Source: Candidatus Trichorickettsia mobilis (GTDB lineage: Bacteria > Pseudomonadota > Alphaproteobacteria > Rickettsiales > Rickettsiaceae). Taken from it: DNA of 64,000 nucleotides. A program made the position numbers and the translations under genes. This document shows positions 10,843 to 19,176 of this stretch, piece by piece; the first letter of the stretch is position 1; every line of letters starts with the position of its first letter. The stretch lies in assembly GCF_963422225.1 (NCBI RefSeq), contig NZ_OY728607.1:1054001-1118000 (forward strand), read 5' to 3'. The notes beneath the pieces are model-generated. The model was not told where the DNA came from and searched no databases. It saw nothing but the letters and a program-made list of their open reading frames with translations.

Positions 10843-11306
10843 AGTGATTCAGTATAGTTTTTGATTTTATAGGTAATCTAAATGAAAGATTTATTGGCGG
10901 TACAAGAACAATATCAGGAATATCCATATCCGCTAAGGTATCCTGAAGATGAAAATAAGAGGTTGATTTCAACAATAGGTGATTGTTTAGCGGTATTAAA
11001 CCATTATTTGTATCGAGGAAGAGAAGATTTTAAATCAGGATTTCGTGTTTTGGTAGCTGGTGGTGGTACTGGTGATTCTTTAATCTTTCTTGGCGAACAG
11101 TTAAAAGACGCTGGTGCTGAAATTACCTATCTGGATTTTAGCTTTGCCAGTATGGAAATAGCGCAAAAGCGCGCAGCAGTGCGTGGCCTGAAAAATATCA
11201 CCTGGATTCATGACAGTATACTAAATATTCCAAAACTTAATTTAGGTAAATTTGATTTTATTAATTGTTCCGGAGTGCTTCATCATCTAGCATCTCCTGA
11301 TGAAGG

Positions 11307-12399
11307 CAGGACTTCCGCAAGACTAATGAAATTAGATAAGAATCGAGATATTATGGGAGTATAATGTAATTTAGATTGTGAGTATAAGATGACTACAAGA
11401 ATAGATTATTGTCAGTATTTATTATCGAGCCAGACAAATTATACTATTACAAATTTTGCTGATCATGTAGAAGGTTTAAGCGACGACAGGGTCAGAAGAT
11501 ATCTAGCGAATGCTAAATTATCACCAAGATTAATATGGGAACACGGTAAAGAAGAGATTATCTTCAGCGCTAACGGCAAGTTGCTATTTGACGATAGCGT
11601 ATTAGATAAAAGTTACTCGAATAATATAGATGAAGTCAGGTATCAATATAGCGGCAATGCCAAGGAAGTAATAAAAGGCATAGGTATTGTGACCTGTGTT
11701 TATGTTAATCCTGAAGAGAATAAGTTTTGGATAATAGATTATAGGATATTCAATCCCGATAAAGACGGTTTAACTAAAATAGATCACGTTAAAGAAATGC
11801 TGCGTAATGCTCATTATAGCAAAAAGGTTGCATTTAACACAGTACTTATGGATAGTTGGTATGCGACAACCTCGATTCTACTTCAAATAGAAACTATCGG
11901 TAAATATTACTATTGTCCTATCAAAAGTAATCGTTTAGTAGACGATAGCAACGGTAATAAGGCTTACTGTAGAGTTGATTCTTTGGATTGGAGTACTGAT
12001 GATATTAGCAACGGTAAGATTATCAAGATTCATAAATTTCCTAAAGATCATAAAGTGAAATTATTCAGAGTAACTGTTTCTACCAACAGAACTGACTATG
12101 TCGTCACAAACGACATGGCTCAAAATTCGCTTGATGCTGTACAACAAGAGTATGGCTTCAGGTGGAAGATTGAGGAATTTCATCGTGAAGTCAAGCAAGT
12201 CACCGGTATTGAAAAGTGCCAATGTAGAATAGGAAGAATACAGAGAAATCATATAGCTTGCGCTATCATGGTCTGGAATTGTTTGAAAAAAGCTGCAAAT
12301 GCTGCTTCTAGCACCGTATATCAGCTAAAGAGCGGGTTATTAAGGAACTATTTAATCCAGGAATTAAAGAGCCCTGTCGTGCGATTTGCGTAAGTCCTG
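11307..12399 (+). mobile_element. IS4-superfamily insertion sequence, copy 1
   Basis: This 1093-base element has imperfect terminal inverted repeats (CAGGACTTCCGCAA and CAGGACTTACGCAA). It is flanked by a perfect 5-base target duplication, GAAGG, at 11302-11306 and 12400-12404. One transposase gene fills it. A second copy of the same length encoding the same transposase lies at 46464-47556 in the opposite orientation. Confidence 0.93.
11389..12393 (+). CDS. IS4-superfamily DDE transposase
   Basis: This 334-residue transposase moves the surrounding element. A first acidic residue lies in LLFDDSVLDKS (about residue 68). The second lies in VLMDSWYAT. The third sits in YGFRWKIEEFHREVK, which fits the IS4 Y-(2)-R-(3)-E-(6)-K signature exactly. 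The encoded protein is the same as that of the copy at 46470-47474, which points to recent activity. The 5-base duplication leaves the exact subgroup (IS4, IS701 or similar) open. Confidence 0.93.
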   Translation: MTTRIDYCQYLLSSQTNYTITNFADHVEGLSDDRVRRYLANAKLSPRLIWEHGKEEIIFSANGKLLFDDSVLDKSYSNNIDEVRYQYSGNAKEVIKGIGIVTCVYVNPEENKFWIIDYRIFNPDKDGLTKIDHVKEMLRNAHYSKKVAFNTVLMDSWYATTSILLQIETIGKYYYCPIKSNRLVDDSNGNKAYCRVDSLDWSTDDISNGKIIKIHKFPKDHKVKLFRVTVSTNRTDYVVTNDMAQNSLDAVQQEYGFRWKIEEFHREVKQVTGIEKCQCRIGRIQRNHIACAIMVWNCLKKAANAASSTVYQLKSGLLRNYLIQELKSPVVRFA

Positions 12400-13295
12400 G
12401 AAGGATTGAAGATATTAAGTGATTCCTTGTCAATGTGTGGGGGCATGCATTTGATGGTTTATGCTAAATATGGACGTGAAGGGGTATATCAGATGCAGAA
12501 TTTAATGCGTTTGATAAATTCGAATGTTCATAGCAAAGTGCAAGAAATAATAAATTGCAGATCTCTTCTTAGTTCTTTGCCTAATACTAACTGGTTTAAA
12601 AAAGGCGAAGGATTATATCATGATCATGCAGAAGATGGGGGATTGTATGATCTACTTTTGCATAAGCAGGATCATGCTTATTCAATTCCTGAAATGTATG
12701 AGTTGGTTAGTAATGCTGGTCTACATTTTGTAGAATTTAGCATGTTAGAAAGTTTATTGTTATTGGAATCAAAAAATTATATTCGGAACCCTGAACTATT
12801 GATTAAGATCAAAAATAAGGATGTTATTAATCAACAAGCAATTTATGAACTAATTACAGGCAAGATAACCAAGCATGAATTTTTTGTGTCTATAAAACAG
12901 GAAACAATGGCCTCTGTCGTTGATTTGGATAATATTCCTTATTTTTACTATAATACTTCTTATATTCCGAAGCATGCTTATGATTATATAGAAAATAATA
13001 AGCTGATAGCTGGTATGGACGTAAATTTTGGTTTTAATATTGCTCAAAGATGTAATGTTAACATATTGCTTTGTATATCAGATTATACAAAGTATATATT
13101 CAAAAATATGATTGATGGCGCGAAAAGTTTGCAGGAAATTTTTGATACCATTAGGCAAGAGTTAAATCGTGATCTTTCAGATGAATTATTAATCAATGAA
13201 GCTAAAACAGCCCTGGCTCCATTTTTTGAAGCCGGGATATTATTTCTTCGTCACAAATCAATCAATCCATACACAGATTATGCACTGGCAAAATT

Positions 13296-13336
13296 ATGAA
13301 TTCATCAAACTTAATTTCTAATTACCAACAGTTAAC
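13296..13336 (+). pseudogene. Duplicated 5' stub of the carboxypeptidase gene
   Basis: Overlapping the stop of methyltransferase copy B are 41 bases nearly identical to the first codons of the M32 carboxypeptidase (14876 onward): both encode MxSSNLISNYQQLT and overlap the preceding gene through ATGA. Similarity then stops. This marks the boundary of the tandem duplication that created copies B and C. Confidence 0.8.
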
Positions 13337-13348
13337 TCAATGGCAGGT

Positions 13349-13371
13349 AAGTCACTAGCTTAGTGACTTTT
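13349..13371 (+). terminator. Possible terminator after methyltransferase copy B
   Basis: A 9-base perfect stem (AAGTCACTA with TAGTGACTT) encloses a 3-base loop and is followed by only a short T run. It lies just after copy B and before the copy C promoter region. Confidence 0.5.
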
Positions 13372-13429
13372 GCTATTCTGGAATTCAGGATGGCAAATAT
13401 TGAAAACTTTGGTTTCAGTAGATAAAGAC

Positions 13430-13459
13430 TTGACTTGCCATTTTATTTGCTGCTATGTA
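13430..13459 (+). promoter_or_regulatory. Candidate sigma-70 promoter for methyltransferase copy C
   Basis: TTGACT at 13430-13435 is followed after 18 bases by TATGTA. It lies about 55 bases upstream of the copy C start. The -35 box is good and the -10 box weak. Confidence 0.4.
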
Positions 13460-13514
13460 ACATAATCGTTATTTCATAAATTGCATACATAAATAATTTT
13501 AATAAACAAATGGT

Positions 13515-14879
13515 ATGTCTTCAAAATCAAAATCTAAAGCTCTGACAAATAAAAATGATTTAACTGCGGTGCAGGCGCAGTATCAGCAACTGCCATATCC
13601 AATGCGCGATCCTGAAGAGGAAAATACCAGACTGCTTTCTATAGTAGGTGAGAGTCTGGCAGAATTAAATCATTGGTTATATCGAGGAAAGGAAAATTTT
13701 AAATCAGGATTCCGTGTTTTGGTAGCTGGTGGTGGCACTGGTGATTCTTCAACCTTTCTTGGTGAACAGTTAAAAAACACTAATGCTGAAATCGTCTATT
13801 TGGATTTTAGTTTTGTCAGCATGGAAATAGCGCAAAAGCGTGCAGAAATACGTGGCTTAAAAAATATCACCTGGATTCAGGACAGCATTCTAAATATTCC
13901 AAAACTTAATTTAGGTAAATTTGATTTTATTAATTGTTCTGGAGTGCTGCATCATCTAGGATCTCCTGATGAAGGATTGCAGATATTAAGTGATTCCTTG
14001 TCGATGCGTGGCGGTATGCATTTGATGGTCTATGCCAAATATGGTCGTACTGGGCTTTATCATATTCAGGATATGATGAAAATAGTAAATGAAGGGGTAA
14101 CTAATATTGATGTAGAAATCAAGAATGCTAAATCCATACTCTCCGCATTACCGACTACTAACTGGTTTGCAAGAGCGCAAGAATTAATAAGTGATCATGT
14201 GAACTTTGGTGACATTGGCTTATATGACATGTTTCTACATAAACAGGATCGTGCTTATACAATCCCTGAATTATATCAATTTGTTGAACATGCTAGTTTA
14301 CATTTGGTGGAATTTGCTGTGCCTGAAAGTAGATTATTGCTAAAACCACAAAGTTATATTAAAGATCTTGAATTATTGACTAAAATTAAGGGTATGGATA
14401 TTATTAAGCAGCGTACTATTTGTGAGCTTATTTCCGGTAAGATTATCAAACATGATTTTTTTGTATCGAAGCAGAAAGATAGCATTGCTTCGGTTGTGGA
14501 TTTAGACAATATCCCTTATTTTTACTATAACACTGGGCACATACCGCAGCAAATGTATGATCATTTTGAAAATAATAACATAGTAGCTGGTTCAAATATC
14601 AACTTTAATTTGAACTTCCCAGCAGTGCGTGTTAATGCTGACATCAACATTAATACTTCACAATGTACAAAATATATATTTAAACATCTGGTTGGTGGTA
14701 CGAAAACTTTACGAGAAATTTTTGATGCAATCAAACAGGAATTACAGGTGGATATAGAGGATAAGCTATTGGTTAATGAGCTCCAAATTACACTAGCACC
14801 ATTTTTTGAAGTTGGAATATTATTTCTTCGTCACCAATCAATTAATCCATACACAGATTACACAGTGGCAAAATTATGA
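13515..14879 (+). CDS. SAM-dependent methyltransferase, array copy C
   Basis: This intact 454-residue paralogue of copies A and B has a longer Lys/Ser-rich N-terminus (about 15 extra residues) before DLTAVQAQYQQLPYPMRDPE. Motif I (VLVAGGGTGDSSTFLGEQL), YLDFSFVSMEIA and INCSGVLHHLGSPDEG are preserved. The C-terminal region contains KHDFFVS, DLDNIPYFYYNT and TKYIFKHLVGGTKTLREIF. Its stop overlaps the carboxypeptidase start (ATGA), so the two were translationally coupled. The core is nearly identical in DNA to copies A and B, while the C-terminal half has diverged. The substrate is unknown. Confidence 0.8.
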   Translation: MSSKSKSKALTNKNDLTAVQAQYQQLPYPMRDPEEENTRLLSIVGESLAELNHWLYRGKENFKSGFRVLVAGGGTGDSSTFLGEQLKNTNAEIVYLDFSFVSMEIAQKRAEIRGLKNITWIQDSILNIPKLNLGKFDFINCSGVLHHLGSPDEGLQILSDSLSMRGGMHLMVYAKYGRTGLYHIQDMMKIVNEGVTNIDVEIKNAKSILSALPTTNWFARAQELISDHVNFGDIGLYDMFLHKQDRAYTIPELYQFVEHASLHLVEFAVPESRLLLKPQSYIKDLELLTKIKGMDIIKQRTICELISGKIIKHDFFVSKQKDSIASVVDLDNIPYFYYNTGHIPQQMYDHFENNNIVAGSNINFNLNFPAVRVNADININTSQCTKYIFKHLVGGTKTLREIFDAIKQELQVDIEDKLLVNELQITLAPFFEVGILFLRHQSINPYTDYTVAKL

Positions 14880-15214
14880 GTTCATCAAACTTGATTTCTA
14901 ATTACCAGCAGTTAACCGCCAAATTTGAGCAAATTGGGCGTTTGAACAATTTGCTTGGCATTATTCATTGGGATTATTCAGTTAATTTACCAAAAAAATC
15001 TGCGGTCAGTAGACAACAGGAGATCACCACTCTTTCTGCTGTAGTCCATAAGCTATTAACTTGTGAAACTACAGCTAATTTAATTGCGGCAGCGGAGCAA
15101 GAGACTACGGCTCTTGATATGTGGCAACAGGCAAATTTTAGAGAGATGAAGCGCCGTTTCTTACATGCCAGTTGTGTCAGTGCGGAATTACAAGCGCGCC
15201 ATTGTCATACGGTA

Positions 15215-16117
15215 TAGCTAAACCTCTATAAAACGGTTATAATCAAAGGGTATAATTAAAATAATTGTTATGACATATTCGATAGATTTTAGAAAGAAAG
15301 TACTGGCTATCAAAGAAAAAGAGAAGATGAGTTTTGAATCAATATCAAAACGTTTTGGAGTAGGAAAAAACACGGTATTTGTATGGACTAAAAAAATATC
15401 TCCTCTAAAGAATAGGAATAGAGCTTCGAAAAAAATACCGATTGATAAATTGAGAGAAGACGTGGTGCAATATAGTGACGCGTATCAATATGAAAGAGCT
15501 GAGCGGTTAGGAGTGAGTAAATCTGGAATACAAAAAGCATTAAAGAAGTTGAACATTACGTATAAAAAAAGCTTTAAAACATCCGAAGGCAAAAGAAGAA
15601 GAGAGGTTAGAATTTCAGAATAAGATAAAAAAGTACGAGGCAGAGGAAAAAGTTATTGTCTTTACCGATGAGAGCGGGTTTGTCCATAGCGCGCCTAGAA
15701 CTCACGGATATTCGGCAAAAGGCAAGAGGTGTTATGGTGTTCATGATTGGCATCCGTCAAAAAGAACTAATGTTATAGGGGCATTAGTAGGTAAATCGCT
15801 GCTAACCGTGTCAATTTTTGACGGCAATGTTAATACAGTTATTTTTAACAGCTGGGTAGAACAAGATTTAATACCGAAATTACCTAATAATTCCGTGGTT
15901 GTGACAGACAATGCAAGTTTCCATAAAAGTCCGTATTTAAAAACTATGATAGAAAAAGCTGGTCATATATTGGAGTACTTACCGCCTTATTCTCCTGATT
16001 TGAATCCTATTGAACCAAAATGGGCTCAAGCTAAATCTAGAAGAAGGAAATATCGCTGTGACGTAGACACTCTGTTTGAAAAGTACATGTTATAACCGTT
16101 TTATAGGGGTTTAGCTA
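15215..16117 (+). mobile_element. IS630-family insertion sequence
   Basis: This 903-base element has inverted ends of about 28 bases (TAGCTAAACCTCTATAAAAC at the left, one mismatch at the right). It is flanked by TA on both sides (15213-15214 and 16118-16119), as expected for IS630/Tc1 transposition. It is the only copy in this window. Confidence 0.9.
15270..16095 (+). CDS. IS630-family transposase, two frames joined by a shift
   Basis: The first frame (15270-15623) encodes a helix-turn-helix N-terminus (MSFESISKRFGVGKNTVFVW). The second encodes the DDE domain: VFTDESGF, VVTDNASFHKS, and PPYSPDLNPIEPKW with the catalytic Glu. The crossover is at an A7 run (15564-15570). Dropping one A gives YKKALKHPKAKEEE, the wording typical of IS630 proteins. 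IS630 elements are known to use frameshifting or transcript slippage, so this may be normal rather than damage. The second frame has its own ATG at 15808, too late to include the first catalytic Asp. Confidence 0.85.
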
Positions 16118-17370
16118 TAACTAATTGTGAATTTGTTTGGCGGGAAGCGCGGCAAAACAATGATTTTAATTTATTAAGGCCGTATTTGCAGCAGGTAGTA
16201 GATTTAACTAAAGAAATAGCGGGAATCAAAGCGGAATATTTTAATATGTCAAAATTTGATGTACTGATTGATAGCTATGATCCGGATAGTAGTAGTGCAG
16301 GGATAAAATCGGTATACACTGTATTAAAACAACAATTGCCTCAGTTATTAGAAAAAATTTTAGCGAAACAACAACAAGAAAAATCATTGCCGATTACTGA
16401 GTCTATGAGTGTGCTTGAACAAAAAATGCTGGGCAAGAAAATCATGGAAGCTATGGGTTTTGATTTTGAGCGTGGCCGGCTTGATGAATCTACTCACCCT
16501 TTTTGTGGTGGTACTGCTGATGATGTCAGATTAACTACTAGATATGAGGAAAATAATTTTTTATCTGGGTTGTTAGGAGTAATTCATGAAACTGGTCATG
16601 GATTATATGAGTTGAATTTACCATTTGAGTATCGTAATCAACCAATTGGTGAAGCAAAGGGGATGGCGTTTCATGAGAGCCAATCACTGATTATGGAAAT
16701 GCAGGTGGCAAAATCCAAAGAATTTACCGAGTTTTTAGCAAAAACCTTGCGTGATGAATTGGGATTACGTGGTGCAGAATATTCAGGAGCAAATATTTAT
16801 CAGCTGCTCACCTTGGTGAAGCCGGATTTTATTAGAGTAGATGCTGATGAAGTTACCTATCCACTGCATGTAATCATGAGATTTGAATTGGAAGAAGCTT
16901 TTATTGAAGGTGATTTAACAGTGAATGATTTACCAATGTTATGGAATCAGAAAATGCAGGAATATCTTGGTATTATTCCAAATTCATATCAAGAAGGGTG
17001 CTTGCAGGACATACATTGGCCATGGGGAGCTTTTGGCTATTTTCCATCATATACTAATGGAGCTATTATCGCTGCGCAACTAATGGCAAAAGCAAAAGAA
17101 GTATATCCTGATATTCCTAGTGCTTTACAAAAGGGTGATTTTAGCTCTTTGAATTTATTTTTAACGCAAAATTTAAGACAATATGGTTCTTTGAAAACTT
17201 CAAAGGCTCTTTTACAAGATGCTACCGGATACGATACTATTCAACCTGGGATATTTATGCAGTATTTAACTAATAAATATTTGTAACTCAATGGTAGGTA
17301 TGCTCCTAATTTGACTAAGCAATTCCACACGCAACGTCATCCCGAACACGAACGTTACCACGAACACATG

Positions 17371-17441
17371 ACGTCATCCCGAACTTGTTTCGGGATCTCA
17401 TCAGAACTTCATAAGATCCCGAAACAAGTTCGGGATGACGT
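17371..17441. repeat. CATCCCGAAC hairpin repeat, copy 1
   Basis: Perfect 28-base arms (17371-17398 and 17414-17441, beginning ACGTCATCCCGAAC) enclose a 15-base loop. A partial extra unit (GTCATCCCGAACACG) lies just before, near 17338. Other copies are at 21571-21717 and, degraded, at 63449-63476. It fills the gap between the carboxypeptidase and truB. Confidence 0.85.
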
Positions 17442-17523
17442 TAATGTAGAGATGGTTGTATTAAAATTTATTAAACATTATCCTACTTTGTAGAGGGCGA
17501 CAACGCCAATCAGTATCAGTTTA

Positions 17524-18423
17524 ATGAGTATATCTATGCATGGTTGGTTAAATATTTATAAGCCCTTAGGTGTAAGTTCTGCAAAAGTAGTCGCTATAAT
17601 CAAGAGAGCTTTACGTGGTAGTAAAGTAGGTCATTGTGGTACTTTGGATGTGGAGGCTGAAGGGGTGTTGCCGCTAGCAATAGGTGAAGCCACAAAGTTG
17701 GTGCGGGTATTAGTTGATGCTAAAAAAACCTATGTTTTTACGATCAAATTTGGTGCTAAAACTGATACAGCAGATGCTAGTGGGCAAGTCATTGCAACTA
17801 CCGCTAACTTCCCAAATAAAGATCAATGTGTTGATGTATGTAATAAGTTTATTGGTTCTATCACGCAAGTACCACCAAAATTCTCAGCATTAAAAATTGG
17901 TGGAGTTAGGGCATATACATTGGCAAGACAAAATAGTCAGTTTGAGATATTGCCGAGGACAATTCAAATTTATATTTTAAAGTGCCTAGCAGTTGATGAA
18001 CAAAAAAATAGTGCTAGCTATCTAGCGCAATGTTCTAAAGGCACGTATATCAGGACATTAGCAGAGGATATAGCTTTATCCTTGCAAAGTTTGGGTTTTG
18101 TGATAGAATTGCGCAGGACTCAGGTGGGGCAGTTTTTTATTTACAACTCATCACACGTGGAAGAATTTATTGAATTATCTCCACTAGTTCTTCAAGATTT
18201 TCTTGAAACAAAAATGCTAAAGACTGAAGCAGTGCTGGACGACATCCCGGTATTGGAAGCTACTTTAGAGCAAGTAAAGCAAATCAAATTTGGCATCAAA
18301 TGTATATTTGAGTATGGTCACGATCTTGGGCTGTGTTGGGTTCGGCATCAAAATATATTGATAGCGATTGGTAGTTTAAACAATAATTGCTTTAAGTCTT
18401 CAAGGGTATTTAACTTAAATTAA
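17524..18423 (+). CDS. truB: tRNA pseudouridine-55 synthase
   Basis: This protein isomerises U55 in the T loop of tRNAs. Its 299 residues are the normal length. The catalytic Asp lies in [25 protein letters not shown] (about residue 43). [12 protein letters not shown] and [14 protein letters not shown] are also typical. An internal ATG at 17536 ([12 protein letters not shown]) is a possible alternative start. It stands before rpsO and pnp in the usual alphaproteobacterial order, with 18 bases to rpsO. Confidence 0.92.
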   Translation: MSISMHGWLNIYKPLGVSSAKVVAIIKRALRGSKVGHCGTLDVEAEGVLPLAIGEATKLVRVLVDAKKTYVFTIKFGAKTDTADASGQVIATTANFPNKDQCVDVCNKFIGSITQVPPKFSALKIGGVRAYTLARQNSQFEILPRTIQIYILKCLAVDEQKNSASYLAQCSKGTYIRTLAEDIALSLQSLGFVIELRRTQVGQFFIYNSSHVEEFIELSPLVLQDFLETKMLKTEAVLDDIPVLEATLEQVKQIKFGIKCIFEYGHDLGLCWVRHQNILIAIGSLNNNCFKSSRVFNLN

Positions 18424-18441
18424 TTAAAAGGAGAAAGTACG

Positions 18442-18711
18442 ATGTCGATTACAGCAGAGATTAAACAATCTTTAATAAAAAAATATGCCACTAGTGAGAA
18501 TGATACTGGTTCTGTTGAAGTGCAGTGTGCTATTCTTACAGAAAGAATCAATAATTTAACCTTGCATTTTAAGACTAATCATAAGGATTTTGCCTCAAAG
18601 CGTGGTTTGTTGATGTTAGTTGGTCGCAGGCGTAGGCTATTAAATTATATTAAGAAGCAGAGCTTGAGTAAGTATTTATCACTTATAGGTGAGCTAGGAA
18701 TCAGAAAATAG
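18442..18711 (+). CDS. rpsO: 30S ribosomal protein S15
   Basis: This 89-residue S15 protein binds the central domain of 16S rRNA. Recognisable blocks are [28 protein letters not shown] and the [20 protein letters not shown] helix. A strong AAGGAGAAAG ribosome site precedes the ATG. The stop is followed within two bases by a palindromic repeat, which may act as the end of the transcript before pnp. Confidence 0.97.
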   Translation: MSITAEIKQSLIKKYATSENDTGSVEVQCAILTERINNLTLHFKTNHKDFASKRGLLMLVGRRRRLLNYIKKQSLSKYLSLIGELGIRK

Positions 18712-18712
18712 G

Positions 18713-18839
18713 TATACTCGGTGAAAATCTGCGGATTGCGTTGTCGTCATTTAGAGATCTGTGGTGCTCACGTACTCAAGTGTACGCTGCGCTCCTCGAC
18801 TCTATGACTCCTAGCACTCCTTGATTTTGACCGAGTATA
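18713..18839. repeat. Palindromic element, ACTCGGTGAAAATC family, copy 2
   Basis: It has the same end arms as copy 1 (TATACTCGGTGAAAATC and GATTTTGACCGAGTATA) with a diverged inner hairpin around GTACTCAAGTGTAC. It begins two bases after the rpsO stop codon and could serve as a processing or termination structure. Confidence 0.8.
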
Positions 18840-18886
18840 CCCTACTCAACTTCAATTGTCATTTTGCGGCACGAAGCACGATCTAG

Positions 18887-19041
18887 GGGAGTGTTCAATA
18901 AACTGCGTCAATTAAAAAGGCTCGTCATTGCGAGACGCAGTCGAAGCAATCCAGTCGCTATATGATTTTTCTGGATTGCTTCAGGCAGAGCCCTCGCAAT
19001 GACAAGCTTTATTTAATTGACACAGTTTATTGAACACTCTC
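18887..19041. repeat. MITE-like element with GAGAGTGTTC termini, copy 2
   Basis: This 155-base element has the shared ends and the inner CATTGCGAG and GCAATCCAG palindrome. It is flanked by CGATCTAG (18879-18886) and GAATCTAG (19042-19049), which match at six of eight bases and fit an aged 8-base duplication. It lies in the rpsO-pnp gap. Confidence 0.75.
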
Positions 19042-19176
19042 GAATCTAGTCAAGTTTGCTGGTCAGCATATTTAGCTATGCTGACCTTGGGTGGTTAATG
19101 GTGATTTAATGCCTGTTATTGAGTGTTCTCATTTTCATATATCACTAAAAAATAATATTTTAAGGAATAATAAATA

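Larger units (their letters stand above)
10882..13299 (+). pseudogene. Methyltransferase array copy B, split by an insertion sequence
   Basis: Segments 10882-11306 and 12405-13299 join in frame, once the IS and one copy of its GAAGG duplication are removed, into a 439-residue methyltransferase. The joined protein is collinear with copies A and C. Motif I (VLVAGGGTGD) and INCSGVLHHLASPDEG lie in the first segment; the family-specific region and the end LRHKSINPYTDYALAKL lie in the second. No other lesion is visible, so the insertion is recent and copy B was intact before it. The 5' piece now runs into the IS and ends after about 160 codons. The 3' piece keeps an open frame without a natural start. 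Confidence 0.88.
14876..17286 (+). pseudogene. M32 carboxypeptidase (Taq family), split by an IS630 element
   Basis: Segments 14876-15214 and 16120-17286 join in frame, after removal of the IS and one TA, into 501 residues, the usual length of thermostable carboxypeptidase Taq. This zinc metallopeptidase trims C-terminal residues of peptides in the cytoplasm. The second segment carries HETGHG (the HExxH zinc site), GMAFHESQS with the third zinc ligand region, and the conserved IHWPWGAFGYFPSYTNGA. The insertion falls after residue 113. No other lesion is seen, so inactivation is recent. The downstream part has ATG codons but would lack the N-terminal domain. Confidence 0.9.

Noticed and set aside
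17311-17493. Sixty-residue frame across the gap before truB
   Set aside because: It is read entirely through the CATCCCGAAC hairpin and has no coding features.
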